DNA of 64,000 nt, from positions 163,643,876 through 163,707,875 of the forward strand of contig BTPG01000002.1 of assembly GCA_036245525.1 (NCBI GenBank), read 5' to 3'. Source of the stretch: Semisulcospira habei. Taxonomy: Eukaryota > Mollusca > Gastropoda > Semisulcospiridae. Within the stretch, counting starts at the first letter, position 1. Each line of letters starts with the position of its first letter. Shown here piece after piece: positions 33,765-46,154 of the stretch. The notes beneath the pieces were generated by a model. That model had not been told where the DNA came from and did no database searches. It worked only from the letters and a program-made list of their open reading frames with translations. The position numbers and the translations under genes are program-made.

Positions 33765-34126
33765 AGCACAAAAGCCTCACAGTGGGTTACCTACCATTTC
33801 ATGTGAAAATGGGTTCCCATATTTTTATTTATTCTAGGGCTCTGGAATTGATGCGAATGTTTAGAACTCACCTTATAACTAAGCTCTACAACTTAAAATA
33901 AAAAAGACATTTTCTAGAAACAGAGCCACTGGGTGGAGAAAAAAATGGGTTTCTACCAATAAATACACAAAAACTGGCATTACAATAGAAATGGGTGTCC
34001 TTGTCAAATCATTCATTTTAGCATGGACATCTCAAGAAAATTAGGTGTCTGTAATAAGGTAAAGTTCACGGAATATTTGATGCTTCTTTTCCACATTTAT
34101 TTGATTGTTGTCATTCTTTTTTCAGC

Positions 34127-34508
34127 CCCCACCCGGGTCTGCCCTGGGAAACTTGGGTGGAGTTAGGTATTTTTTAGTTCCCAGGGTCACCCTGGTCATC
34201 CCCACAGGGTGGGTTTTTCTCTCTATACTGGGGCATGTGTTTCTGTCTACCCTTTGTCCATTCACCTGTATTTGCCTTTTTAAAACTCTCCCTACTGTCT
34301 GCACTGCCTGTAGCATTTGATATTGGATGTGTGTTGCTAAATGGTCTTAGCTTTATTTCGGCCCCATGTGTTAGGTTTATTTAATGTATTTGACCGGCTG
34401 CTGACATACATTTAAATTTCAATGTTCTGTTTATTTATTTATTTATTTCACAAGCTGTGCAGGCACGTCCTGAGAAAGCCTTGTTGCTGTCGGGACGTTA
34501 AGCAATGT

Positions 34509-34568
<60 letters not shown>
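34127..34568 (+). mobile_element. SINE-like retroposon with (AATC)n tail, copy 3
   Basis: TCTTTTTTCAGC is duplicated at 34115-34126 and 34569-34580. Same sequence as copies 1 and 2 but on the + strand, with an expanded (AATC)n tail at 34510-34568. Confidence 0.88.
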
Positions 34569-34570
<2 letters not shown>

Positions 34571-34580
34571 TTTTTTCAGC

Positions 34581-36224
34581 TTAATGTATATTCCTTCTTT
34601 TTCCTGCATTAAAAATGTAAAGCACAATGACACAACAACACAGTGAACAAATACCTCACTAAAATACCTCTGGTTGATTTTCTAATGATTGTTTGGGTAG
34701 GGTAGTGGGGTGGGGGGGGGGGAGGGGAGGGGAGAGGGGTGAAGGTGGGGAGGGGGGTGGGGGTGTCATCACTTTGGGTTTTATAGAGCTGCTGAATGCT
34801 CTCTTATGAATGAAAGATTTTAATTATCCCTGGAATCAGGAGGTCATTTTTGAGGCGTGCAACGAGTTGCACATCAAACCACCCACAAATACACATTTGG
34901 AGTGTACCAGATGGATCCAGTTGGACAAGTCCCACATTCCACACTTTAGGACAGCTAAGACTGAGAAGCAATCACGGCGTTTATGGCACGGTGCAAGGTT
35001 TAAAACTAATAAACTGTTGTTTTTAGAAGCGTGTCCGGCAACAGTTTTTATTAAAACTGTTTTAAAACCTCTCCTTATACTCAACTTTTGTTAATGTTAA
35101 AAGTGTTTCATTTACAGGCGTGTCGTAACTGTTATGCATCTATTCCAACGTAATAGTGCTGGATATCATAGTTTTCCCATTGTCGCCTTCTCTCTTCACT
35201 CAGCACTCGACTCTCCAGTCATTCCCTCAAACACGCAGCATTCACACAAACAATACTTTACTATTACACCCTTTGGCAACATTAGGTGGTTGTTGTTGTT
35301 TTCTTCTCTGACCTAGCATTACATTCTGCACTAAACGACCGACTGCAGCAGACGACACACCTAACGACACTGACTGTGTGACGTCATTTGCATTCAATCA
35401 ATTTGTGCATACAATCTGACAGGAGTTGCAGTCAAAACGAAAGCATAACACCAACAAACCCACTTAAACAAACCAAAAGACACAAGACAACAGCAGCCTC
35501 ACCCAAAGTCTATACGTCCTCTCTCTCACTGCGCACTCATACAATCACTTCACTTCTTAACAACCGGCCAACGAATATAATTATAGGCTAAGTCAAACTA
35601 AAACAGAAGATAGTGGCGGAAAACCCTTGAAAATAGAAACAAACAACGACGTTTCAGATCAAATATTCTTCATCTGACATGGAAACAAACGTAGAAAACG
35701 TATAGGCTAAGTCCCTGGTGAACGTATACATGAATCTCAAATTTCTCTCCTCCACATCACCCCGGAAGTAGATCACAACTCAACACTTTTTTAACAAAAC
35801 AACCACACCCTCAAATAACAAACCTAATTTTGTAGGAACATAAACAATTTACTCCCTCAAACAACAAAATATCCCCCCCCCCCACCTGACCCATATCAGC
35901 TATGAAGTTATTTATAGCTGAGAAGGGTGATGTCATACATACACGCTCATTTTCAGGGTTCTGTGCGCACAACACACACACATTGCTGGGAGGGACAAGT
36001 TTTCAAACACACTACAGGCGTGTCTGTTAAACACAAAAGTGCATGTTTTAACGCCAAAACGAGAAAAACTGATCTTTTTATTTTTTATGAAACTTTACCC
36101 CAAGACAATGCAGAAACAACCCTCAGAAAAAAATGGGTGTCTGACTTGGGCACCCAGATTTTTACACACACCCATTTTTCATAAGGATGGTAAAGACAGT
36201 AACCCATTTGAGCTCTTTCGTGTA
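34581..36224. other. Mostly unassigned centre of the inverted repeat pair
   Basis: G-rich tract 34700-34765, the 94-codon unknown frame, then A/C-rich sequence without coding signal. Confidence 0.5.
34810..35094 (+). CDS. Unrecognised open frame of 94 codons
   Basis: ATG to TAA with no low-complexity sequence. The peptide has aromatic and charged positions (MKDFNYPWNQEVIFEA, HLECTRWIQLDKSH, KQSRRLWHGARF) and looks more like real protein than its surroundings. No splice sites or domain are evident. Just upstream is a G-rich tract (34700-34765). It could be a decayed exon, a fragment of an unrecognised transposon ORF, or chance. Confidence 0.2.
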   Translation: MKDFNYPWNQEVIFEACNELHIKPPTNTHLECTRWIQLDKSHIPHFRTAKTEKQSRRLWHGARFKTNKLLFLEACPATVFIKTVLKPLLILNFC

Positions 36225-36343
<119 letters not shown>

Positions 36344-36393
36344 GGCGCTTTGGCGCCAAAAAGACGTTCTCTAGCAATGTGCATTTCTCTAGA

Positions 36394-36494
36394 CATGTGC
36401 ATGCTCCGGAATGCGCCCGACCCAGCCCCATTTTCAAAAATAGGCTAGACTTTGACATGAGGCTGATCGGAGAGCATTCCGGAGCATGCACATG
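36394..36494. repeat. Hairpin with exact 21-bp arms
   Basis: CATGTGCATGCTCCGGAATG (plus C) at 36394-36414 is mirrored exactly at 36474-36494; loop 59 bases. Confidence 0.8.
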
Positions 36495-36605
36495 ACGTTT
36501 TTGGCGTGCGGGGCAGAAATTCTGGCAAAGAAGTAACAAGATAAAAATGCCGTCACGTCTAGCTACTCAACCCTTGTTAGAGAACTGATTTTGTTGCGCC
36601 AACGC

Positions 36606-36726
<121 letters not shown>

Positions 36727-36794
36727 CAGCGACTAGAGTCCGCGTTTGAGGATGGACAAGCTTGAAATTTTAAGATATTCTCCCTAAAATAATT

Positions 36795-37479
36795 ATGTTT
36801 GTTTGTTTGCTGGCCTGCCATCTGAAGAACTGGCTCGACTTCAGAGAATATCAAACAGTGCAGCTTGCGTCATTTTTCAGAAATCAAAAAAAGATCATGT
36901 GTCATCCTTGTTGTACCAACTTCACTGGCTTCCCATCAAAGCTAGGATTGAGTACAAGGTAGCTACTTTCGCCTTCCGTCATTTCGATGGTACACTGCCT
37001 CCCTACCTTTCCTGTATGTTAACTACTTATCAAGCTTCTCGCACCTTACGTTCTAGCAGTGAAAAACTTTTGAAAGTACCGAAAATAAATACAAAGTCCT
37101 TTGGTCAATGGTCCTTTTGTTTCCAGGCCCCAGTCATTTGGAATTCGCTTCCGAAGCACATTCGTGATGCCCAGACAGTAATTTCTTTCAAAAGTCAGCT
37201 TAAGACACATCTTTTCCAGCCTCACTACTCTGTCTTACCAAATTCCAGTCTCTTTTCCGTTTCACAATAACATTATGATGATTCTGTGAGAGTCTTGTTG
37301 CGATGGTTGTTTGTGCTTTGGGTGTGTTTATGTGCTGTTAATATTAGAATTTGTATTGTAATATTTGTATTTTGTGTTGTTGCTGTCTATTGATTTGTGT
37401 TTAGGTTTTAACTTTGATTTGCATTGTACAGCGCTTAGAGCCTGCACTGCAGGGAGTTTGCACTTTATTATTATTATTA

Positions 37480-37558
<79 letters not shown>

Positions 37559-37560
37559 AA
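36795..37560 (+). mobile_element. CR1/L2-like non-LTR element, 3' end only
   Basis: The open segment 36795-37270 encodes the C-terminal part of a CR1/L2-type ORF2 (LYQLHWLPIKARIEYK, FQAPVIWNSLPKHIRD, SFKSQLKTHLFQ) to TAA. A short 3' UTR contains GCGCTTAGAGCC, a sequence common near the ends of this group, and then (TTA)n from 37467. It interrupts dispersed repeat X, whose two halves flank it. Confidence 0.85.
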
Positions 37561-37589
37561 TAATAATAATATCTCCAAAGCTTTTTTTA

Positions 37590-38800
37590 TTTTTGATTAA
37601 GATGCTCACTGGCGAGAAAATAGCAATTTCACAAAAACCGGTTGAACCACACTTGAGTCCTAATTTTGCTTATTTTTACTAGATATTTTGCATATAGCTA
37701 GATAAAAGGAAGACATTGAATGAGTTCGTTAACCAGCATTGTACCTCTAGAACGTTTTGAGTGATAATAAAATATATTCTTTTTAAATATATATTTTCCA
37801 GTTTTAGGGGTTATTTTCACGAATTATATGGGTTAATCTTAAAACAATTGAATCTTTTTACGAAAAACAATTATTCTCATTAATAATCGCATGATTTTTT
37901 TCGAGTACGGTATTTACATAAGCCATGGCCACAGTTTGTCTCGGCTGTCGGGTACGATTAGGTTAATTGTGACCTATGTGTGAAAATCAATGTTCTGCAC
38001 CACTTTTTAGGAGTCATTTGTAAAACAGCTAACATTAATACCGCATGATTTTTCATGAACAGTGTTTGCATAAGCCTGCTGTTTGTCCCGGCCCTGGGGT
38101 GGGATTAGGTCAAAATTGTGACATGTAAACTCTAGGCATGAAAATCAGCAAGAAAATTGATCCTTTGATACGTCAAATGTTAGTACTGCGATGAGTGACG
38201 TATAAGATCGAGTCGTCACTATGAGCACGGCGTCGTGGGGTTAATGATGCCATGACGTGAAGCTTGAAGTGACGTCATTTCGCTGCTCGTGCTTTTATTT
38301 TTCTTCAGAATAGCTATGCTACGCCAGACCACAGAGCTTACGAATGGCGGGAATCGCCGTGTGTCCGTCTTTATTTCTGTGTGCCAGTGTGTGTGGGTCA
38401 GAGGGTGGGTTAGTGTAAAAGCAGATGGATTCCTGTCGCTACCCGAGCCCACAGAGCGTACTAATGGCGGGAAGCGCCGTGTGTCCGACTTTATTTTTGT
38501 GCGCCGACGTGTGTATGGATCAGAGGTTGGCTTAGAATGTCTGAATGTTCCTAAAAGATAAACGCATCCATGAGCTCCAAATAATACGGTAGACCTTGGG
38601 ATGAAATCCTCATCTTGTTTTGTTGAACAAAGCTGGTACTCGAGAGTCAAAAACAGCAGGAGGTTGGCTTCGAGAGGAGGGAAATGTATCGGCATAATAA
38701 GCCTAAAATTATTAACATCTCTGAATGGTCCTAAAAGATAAACGCATCTGAGCTCCAAACAATACGGTAGACTTTGGGATGAAATCCTCATCTTGTTAAT
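37590..38800. repeat. Right arm of a large inverted repeat pair
   Basis: Inverted match to 31978-33490. It has its own internal tandem duplications (about 37885-38030 with 38037-38180, and 38560-38640 with 38725-38800). It keeps the MITE's unoccupied target at 38068-38075. Confidence 0.85.
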
Positions 38801-39501
38801 ACCCTAATAGAGCCCGATGGAAAACGGCCAGATTTCAATATCGAGGTAAAACATGCAGACTTCATTAAAAATTATTTTGTGCCTGCGCTGTTTCAGGTGC
38901 GAAAACCGGTCAACTTACTCTTTCACGTAAAAACGAATCTTCTTTATATTGAGCTGAATATATCTAGGAACGTGTATGGTATGTAAAATCAGTCATTTCA
39001 TGAAAATAATCCGAATGTTTACGACTGTACAGCAGAAGTGACACATTGTTCGAGTTTTCTGATTGTAAATCGTATTAGCTCAACTGGCACTAATGATATT
39101 TGTTCTAAGATTGGTATAGAAAAGTGGTTATTTGCGAAGATATTTACGAAAAACGTTGTGCGCTCCGTGTCAAACGACCTATATGACATTTGTGTACTTT
39201 CGTCCTGTACCGTTTACGGTGTACTCCTTTAATACGCCCACTCGGGGAGTACACCGCAAGTACACTTCTACTCAAATGAGTTGCGAATGTGTACTCGCCA
39301 GGGAGACCCAGTCGCGGAGTGCACAATTTACTTGACACATTTACACTCATACTTTGATTGTTTGAACCAAAGGAGTGCAATAAGACATTTCAAATTCTTT
39401 GCACAGTTCCCTCAGAGCAAATTTATTTGCAAAACACCCCCCCCCCCACCCCCCCGCTTTCCCCTCCCCCCCCCCCTCCAACAAAGTTTGCTATGACAAT
39501 G
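38801..39501. other. No gene seen
   Basis: AT-rich, with a C-rich tract at 39437-39480. Confidence 0.5.
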
Positions 39502-39721
39502 TTAACCCTTCAATGCCAGAAAAACTAAACATGATGCAACTGCAAGAGGTATAGATCCTAGTCATGAGCTCCCGTAGTTGCGGGGGCTCATGAGGATATA
39601 TACCTCTTGCTGACAGCATTTTGAATCCACGTCAGTTTCTGGGACGGCTGGACCTAATAGGCATTGAAATAACGAAGACTGCAGAAACACAATTTACGTC
39701 AGACGGCAGTGAAGTTATTAA
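39502..39721. mobile_element. H3 element with TTAA ends
   Basis: TTAACCCTTCAATGCC to GGCAGTGAAGTTATTAA around the AGAGGTATAGATCC hairpin. About 220 bases. Confidence 0.85.
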
Positions 39722-40119
39722 TTCCGACCTACTTTGGTGTGTTGTTACACGTCACACATCCTGCTTGCGCATCCTGCTTGATACAGATCGACAGCGGTGT
39801 AGTGCCAGTTTCACTCTAAATTAGAGTCTAATGGTTATCTCTCACGATCGGCTGCGAACGACTGATCGAGGTAGGACAAACTACTTGCTGTGCCGCTTCA
39901 CTTCACACGTCCAACGTGATTCATGTCCATTTTGCATGTTGGCAGAAAACCGAAAGAGCCTATCCATTTCAGAAACACAGGCATATCACTGGAGATGACA
40001 AAAGACACGGATTTTCGTCAGCCCCTCAGGCCTCGGGAGTGCATATGCCTCTTGCAGATGAGAAAACTGCGCTGACGGCGTTCACCAAAGTGTTTTCTGA
40101 AAGTGCAACTGGCGCAACG

Positions 40120-40120
<1 letters not shown>

Positions 40121-40160
<40 letters not shown>

Positions 40161-40308
40161 CGCATGCACACACACCATCACACACACACACACCATCACA
40201 CACACACACACCCACACACCATCACACACACACACACACACACACACGCACGCACACACACACACACACACCATCACACACACACGCACGCACACACACA
40301 CACACAAC
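40121..40308. repeat. CA-rich microsatellite
   Basis: (CA)n with repeated CACCATCACA interruptions. Confidence 0.95.
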
Positions 40309-40326
40309 CTCGAAAGAATCATCTTC

Positions 40327-40529
40327 TTAACCCTTTTCATCTTGATACATTAATACTGGAAATTAATTTCACTGATAGTTCAAGGGCGGTGCCGGAATAG
40401 CTTGGCGCCTAAGGCGCCAAGCTATTCTTGCACCACCCTAGTTGATCTGTCTCCTAATCTGTAATGTCGCCCTCACAGGACAATTAGCAATTAAAAAACA
40501 AAAATCAGCCTCGTGATGTAATGGGTTAA
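40327..40529. mobile_element. Diverged H2-like palindrome
   Basis: TTAACCCTTTTCATC to GATGTAATGGGTTAA. Core AGCTTGGCGCC/GGCGCCAAGCT kept. Confidence 0.75.
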
Positions 40530-40763
40530 GAAAAGAATGAGCGATGTAGAGCATTTGATGACTAGTTGTGCAACTGAGTGACGCAGAGAAGATTGACGTG
40601 GGCGGTATGGCTCGTACGTCAAGGTTGCTCAGTAGAGCTGTTGTTAGAGGTACACATACCCCCCTTCTACCCTCCTACCCCCTCAAATCCCCGTAGATTT
40701 ATTGTCTGAGGATGTCGCGTCGTACAATCCCCCGAAGTTCTCTTTTCGACGCCTACTGCATTA

Positions 40764-40984
40764 TTAACCCCTTCAATGCTCTTCACAAAAAAACGTGAAC
40801 GCGAACTAACTGCAAGGGGCATAGATCCTCGTGAGCCCCCGCGACTGCGGGGGCTCATAAGGATCTATGCCTCTTGCTGACACCACTTTGTGTCCATGTC
40901 CTTTGGACAGTTGTGACTTTTGCTCCGTAAGTGATCACAGATTTCAGAGACAAAATGAACGAGCGTTGGCAGGGAAGGGGTTAA
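40764..40984. mobile_element. H3 element with TTAA ends
   Basis: TTAACCCCTTCAATGC to GGCAGGGAAGGGGTTAA; central hairpin GGCATAGATCCTCGTGAG with GCCCCCGCG loop arms. Confidence 0.88.
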
Positions 40985-41797
40985 CGCCGTGTCTGCAAGT
41001 GCTGTTACAGTGGGACTGTGTTTCTGCAATCTTCGTTAATAATTATTTAATTATTAATAAATATATATATATAAAACCTAAAAAAAAAAAAACTAGCAGT
41101 ACCATGAACATGGACTCAACGTGGTGTCAGCAAGAGGCATATACCCTCATGAGCCCCCGCAATTGCGGGGGCCTCATGAGGATCTATCTGCACACCAAAA
41201 ATCGTGATAAAATGTCCGTCCGTTACGTTGCCATTCACGCGTGTAGCCTACTTGGCCGCGTTTCTTTTGGAAGATACTGTAGTGTACGACCCTTCTGGCA
41301 TCAAAACAGATCATATTGGGCGAACAGGAACTGAAATGAACTGAGCTGTGTCCGCCTACACTGTACAGGTAACAACGCGGTTTTTTGTGGTTTTTTTCCC
41401 CCCACTCCTCCCACCCTTCCCCTACCCCTCATTTCTCTGTACGCAAATTAAATTCGCTTCTTCCTTTACTACTTAGAATTGGAATTGAATAATAAATGAA
41501 TAAAATACATAATAAATAAATAAATACACATGAGTATAATTTCTAAGACCTTCTATGGTCCGGTAGGTTCAATATGGTCACTAACGACCTGCTGTAGGCT
41601 GCAGGACCAGCAGACACAGTGTGACTCGCACAGCTGATCCAACTTGAACACGTACGTTGGCTTCATTTCCCACTATAATCGACACGCTTTTGTGATTTCA
41701 CACGTTCTGTTTGAAGCGTAACCGACGATCTGTACAGCAAACTCAAAAGCAATTCTTTTCAAATCTATAATCATTTGCGCAGCTAAAGAGGTGATAA
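40985..41797. other. No gene seen apart from one H3 hairpin
   Basis: A short TA-rich tract at 41050-41090 and AAAT-type sequence near 41480-41525. Confidence 0.5.
41130..41190. repeat. H3 hairpin core
   Basis: GCAAGAGGCATATACCCTC, GAGCCCCCGCAATTGC centre; right arm ends early (GATCTATCTG). Confidence 0.78.
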
Positions 41798-41908
41798 CCC
41801 AATGCGCAAAGGCCATCGGGCCGACGTCGGTCGCCGTTGGCCCGCGCACGGTCGTGCGCGGGCTAACGGCGGCCGAAGTCGGCCCAATGGCCTTTTGCGG
41901 CATTAGGA
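41798..41908. repeat. H4 palindrome
   Basis: CCCAATGCGCAAAGGCCATC to GGCCTTTTGCGGCATTAGG; centre GCGCACGGTCGTGCGC. Confidence 0.9.
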
Positions 41909-42159
41909 GGGACGTGTTCCGGATAATTCAGACAGTCTATTTTAGCTTATTGCAAGGTCGAATACAACAACAACAAGTCGGATATAAAACACTTTTTCTG
42001 AGGTCCCGACAACACTTGTTTTCCTATACAAATTACTTCGCTTATAACAAACTTCTGATATAACAACAGAAACATTTGAGTTTCCAGGCGAAAAAAAATA
42101 TTCCTGTGCATACAGTCCGTCACCTCTTGTCAATCGCCAATTTTCTCCGCAGGCTATTT

Positions 42160-42300
42160 GGGGACCGGGCTGGCTCAGTAGTGGTGGAGCGTTTATCGTG
42201 AGGTTGTGGGTTCGAATAGTCCAGCCTGGATCAAACTTTGTACGGACCCTACTTGGTGCCCCTTGTCTTTGAAATCACTTTCGTGGTGGCAAAAAATGCA
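42160..42300 (+). mobile_element. tRNA-derived SINE fragment
   Basis: GGGCTGGCTCAGTAGTGG holds an A-box-like TGGCTCAGTAG, and GGGTTCGAATAGTCC 46 bases on holds a near B box (GGTTCGAAT). The tRNA-like head spans about 42163-42233. The body then runs to about 42300; no tail is clear. Confidence 0.65.
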
Positions 42301-42313
42301 AAGCCTTAAACGT

Positions 42314-42394
42314 TTAACACATTCGAGACGTGCCGCATCCGGATTCGCGGCTTTATGCCGAGAATCCGGTTGCGGCATGCCTGGAAAGAGTTAA
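42314..42394. mobile_element. 81-bp TTAA hairpin
   Basis: TTAACACATTCGAGACGTGC to GCATGCCTGGAAAGAGTTAA, arms include GCCGCATCCGGATTC and its mirror. Confidence 0.78.
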
Positions 42395-42512
42395 TGTTAT
42401 TTATTTATATATTTGTTTACCGCACACTATGTTTCGTAACATGCTAAATGTTACGCAAGAGACACAAGGAAGGGAATTCGCAGCACTGCTAGTAGGCCCT
42501 ATGTACCTAATG

Positions 42513-42552
42513 CCCAATCCGACGTCGGCCCGATGGCCTTTTGCGCACTGGG
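42513..42552. repeat. H4 fragment, internally deleted
   Basis: CCCAATC at left fused to the right arm CGGCCCGATGGCCTTTTGCG and CACTGGG. Confidence 0.75.
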
Positions 42553-42623
42553 TAGCAGCATCCAGCTGGGTTTGGAAATGTAGTTCGAGTGGTTATGTTC
42601 TCCTATGGGGTAGCCCGTCTTCT

Positions 42624-42784
42624 TTAACCCACTTCGCCCCAACGCCCTGCCTAATGGATCGACCAAGCTCATTTGGCGCTACCCTTGAATTATCATGGTC
42701 GATCTATCTCCTGCAGCTGGTACATAGTCGTCAGAGGACATCTCCAAAATTTGGCAAATGCGGCCGAGGGGTTGAATGGGTTAA
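42624..42784. mobile_element. H2 palindrome with deleted centre
   Basis: TTAACCCACTTCGCCCC to GGGGTTGAATGGGTTAA. The left half of the central hairpin is lost; the right arm is intact (CTTGAATTATCATGGTCGAT). Confidence 0.8.
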
Positions 42785-42868
42785 TTCGGCACGTCAGACC
42801 TTGCGTCTGCGATACCAGAATGAAGTTACAATCAGGGGCGGATCAGCTACCTCGCGGAGGGGGAGCCT

Positions 42869-42906
42869 AGTACGCAAAAGGCTATCGGGCAGAAATCGGC
42901 CGTAGT
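42869..42906. repeat. H4 fragment, left arm only
   Basis: GTACGCAAAAGGCTATCGGG, then AATCGGCCG. Confidence 0.6.
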
Positions 42907-42938
42907 TATCTCTTAGACCAAGCGCATTTTCTAATTAT

Positions 42939-43110
42939 ATTATATTGAGCCTTATTTTGTTTGATATAGTGCAGATAACAGGCAGATGTGATTACGAGAC
43001 CCGAATCAAAATGTCCGAGTCATAAGACGAGGACATTTTGATTCGGGTCAAGTAACCACATCTGTCGGTTGTCCGCACTATATCAAGCAAAATTTGGCTC
43101 AATATAATTT
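42939..43110. repeat. Long hairpin, arms of about 75 bp
   Basis: Left arm has GATATAGTGCAGATAACAG and CCCGAATCAAAATGTCC; the right arm mirrors both; loop GAGTCATAAGACGA. Confidence 0.88.
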
Positions 43111-43791
43111 ATGTACCCAGTCCTAAACAAAACTTCACCTCGTGTTTTTTCAGTTTGCGGCTAATTGCAGTGTTCAGACAAACGATGTGATGGGCAGACG
43201 ACTGCGTTTCGGACTTTCGACTGAGCGCGCAGATTTCGTCTGAGTATGAAAATTCAGTGCTTTCTACTCGTAATTAGATCACAGATAATGACGGAAAATT
43301 CTAGCAGGTTTGTTTATTTTGCGTTTTTCTCGGGTTGTCGCTTACGCTATCGCTTGCGGGCGTCTTGTCAATTTCACTCGTTCAGCGATTCGTTTCGCTC
43401 ATTTGCTGGCGTCTGCTCTCCGTTCATACGCGTGTATGGGAAAGAAATATTTGAAGCGTACGTTCACTAAGAAGTATTTAATCGCTACTGCATATAAGGA
43501 ACTCGTTAATATTGCAGTACGAGCATATTTCGCGATTCCGCTTTGACAAATGCAAGTACTATGAAGATTTAATATTTTTGGCCTGCAAAAGATTTTGGGA
43601 AGGAAAGTTTATCAAGCAAATTCATGAATAATAATTTGCTTGTTATGCAATATATCAATACATGTGTCAAAGAAGGAAAAACTTTATAGAGTGGGTACAT
43701 ACCGTATATTGCGCATGGGTTCCGAGCTTCGGTCGAAACGCGTTGGGGTCAAGGCGCATACATACCTGATACAGCGTGATGACTACGAGGA
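43111..43791. other. No gene seen
   Basis: Short frames at 43246-43546 overlap in two registers without splice or domain support. Confidence 0.45.
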
Positions 43792-44007
43792 CTAACCCCT
43801 TCTATGACAGTGGACGAGATTGCGTTTTTGAAATTATTTTAAATTCAACTGCAACGATCCCGCCTGCCGTCAAAGAAACGTAGATGGAAAGCGGTTTCAG
43901 GAATAGGTATAGATCATCATAAGCCCCCGCAGGTGCAGGGGCTTATGAGGATTTATATCTCTTGCAGTTAGGTGGCGTTGAATTTTTCACGGCAGTGAAG
44001 GGGTTAA
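43792..44007. mobile_element. H3 element with TTAA-type ends
   Basis: CTAACCCCTTCTATGAC (TTAA mutated to CTAA) to GGCAGTGAAGGGGTTAA. Hairpin GTATAGATCATCATAAGC near 43913. Confidence 0.82.
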
Positions 44008-44282
44008 GATGAATGTTGCAATGTGTTTGACGCCATTCTGCTATCTGAAAGTACGTCGCAACTTTAAAAGCAAAGCGTCAGCGTCAGAGAGTTGTTCTCG
44101 AGTCGAGTCATTCTAACCAGACGCCATCATGGCTTTTCCGCTTTGGGATAGACAGAGTCCACGTCATTATATATAAAACAGGATAGGATGGCCCAGCCCA
44201 AAGTTGTTCCTATTTTTAAGCTTACCCTTCTGGTTCATCTCTCTCCACCCTAACCCACCCTCGCCTCTGATCCAAACACGCT

Positions 44283-44394
<112 letters not shown>

Positions 44395-44940
44395 ACAAAT
44401 GGAGCTTCGCGCCAGTTGTGCCGTTGTGTGGGTTGGCGTAATGAAATATGATTAAAAACAAAACAACAACAACACATATATGTAAGAAAAGCAACGGCTT
44501 GTAATGTGCCTATGTAAATTATTTCGCGTGTGACAAACGTGGGATACAAGCAGTCTAGCAACCACGAGGCACAGAACTTGAACTTCAATACCATTCTTCA
44601 CTTGACTGGTGGGCAGTTAGTCGCAGCAGAGGTTGCACTGAGATTTCAGAATGGAATATCAGGCAAGATGAAGAACAAATCTGAGATTGGCACACCGAGC
44701 AGACAGCGTCTCAGTTTTACATATCTCGTTCAAATCTTCTCTATGTGACCTGCAATAGGGTGGTCTCCGCGTTGTGTGATCTCTGTTTTGTGTAGCCTTG
44801 TATGCTTTGTGTGGTCTTGTATATAAATCAATCATTTCTGTGCGTTATTACTACATAATGGCAGTAGTATCATTACTACAAATTATTGTAGTATTATGTC
44901 TGACATATTACATGGTACTTAGTAAAATAGTTTTTGGGAT

Positions 44941-45120
44941 TTAACTCGTTCAGTGCCCGCTGACGGAAACTGTGTTTTTGCAGTATTCGTCAATTCAACA
45001 CCAACAAGCCCTACCTGTCCCAGGATAATGGATTCAACGTGGTGTCAGCAAGAAACATAAAGCCGCATAAGCCCCCGCAACTGCGGTGTGTTCAAAGTTT
45101 CTCGGCACTGAACGGGTTAA
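44941..45120. mobile_element. H3 element, right arm of hairpin lost
   Basis: TTAACTCGTTCAGTGCC to GGCACTGAACGGGTTAA. The left hairpin arm (GTGTCAGCAAGAAACAT) remains, but the mirror arm is deleted. Confidence 0.8.
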
Positions 45121-46154
45121 CGCCGAGCAGGATACTTAGGCCGTCTCAAGGCGATTATCAGCGGGAGAAAAGCTTGTCTGGCATTGTCGCAAGTCTGATT
45201 GAATATCCTTTACCAGACCATCCCGAAACGGAAGGCAGTGTTTTATTACTTAGTATCAATCTGTGCCGTTCTGTCGCAAAAGACGGGAATGTACAATTAA
45301 GATAAAATATATAGTATTAGTAAAGTAGTCTCGTGAAGGGTCAAATGCACAGCTTTTGCTAGGTCCTGAATGTGCGATAACCTCTGTCCTGCCAGCACGA
45401 GGTTTATCCGGGCAACCCTCGATATATAACCATTACACAACATATATTTTATAACGTTTCATAACAAAAGAAATTGAAGTTTTCACAAAATCACAAAACA
45501 TGCACTACATTCTAGTTTCTACTTAATATGCTAAATCTGATGACAACAGGTATGATTAACCCTTTGGCTGTCTGTATTGCACTATAAGTCGCAATGATTC
45601 CTGCAGGAATCATCACAATGCCAGGCAGTACTGATAGCCAGAGGGTTAAGCAGCTTGCAGAGAAACTAAAACTATACTAATCACTGTCAGTGTGTGTGTG
45701 TGCTCGCTTTGCCGCCTCCCTCCTCTGCTTATTCCCATCGCTATCAATTGATCCAGTAACTGAGTAAGCCATTTAGCTCAAACGTGGTCTATGTCTGTTG
45801 CACTGCCATGGCACCTTCTCACACCATCTGAAAATAAAATGCATGGCATGTCTGATTACTGAATCCTGTAGAGTTGACCTTTAAGAGAGGTCACTGAAAT
45901 TGGTGTTTATACGGTGGTCTTAGAAAGTACCCTTGGGCCAAGTCTGAACATTTACAGAAGACTGGCTTGCTTAGTCTCAGAGAAATACCAAATGATGCAT
46001 GTTTCATGACGGGCAATGGCTAAAACTAAAAACCATCTGACAGATGACCCAAAACAAAGACTCACTTCAGCCAGTTTTGCAATATCCATGCAGTCACTTG
46101 AATGGTTTGATCCCATTTTGGACTTCAGTTTTCTTTTAAGTCTTTAAGTCCCTT
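45121..46154. other. No gene seen apart from one H1 copy
   Basis: Unassigned, AT-rich. Confidence 0.45.
45556..45649. mobile_element. H1 palindrome
   Basis: TTAACCCTTTGGCTGTC to GATAGCCAGAGGGTTAA; loop GATTCCTGCAGGAATC; arms moderately diverged. Confidence 0.85.

Noticed and set aside
37328..37682. Poly-Leu and poly-Asn ORFs
   Set aside because: They come from the (TTA)n tail of the CR1/L2-like fragment.
40037..40080. Possible right half of an H3 element (GCATATGCCTCTTGCAGATG)
   Set aside because: Only one short arm matches and no TTAA end or mirror is present.
43246..43546. Overlapping frames of 74 and 78 codons
   Set aside because: Two registers are open over the same AT-rich stretch, with no splice signals or recognisable domain.
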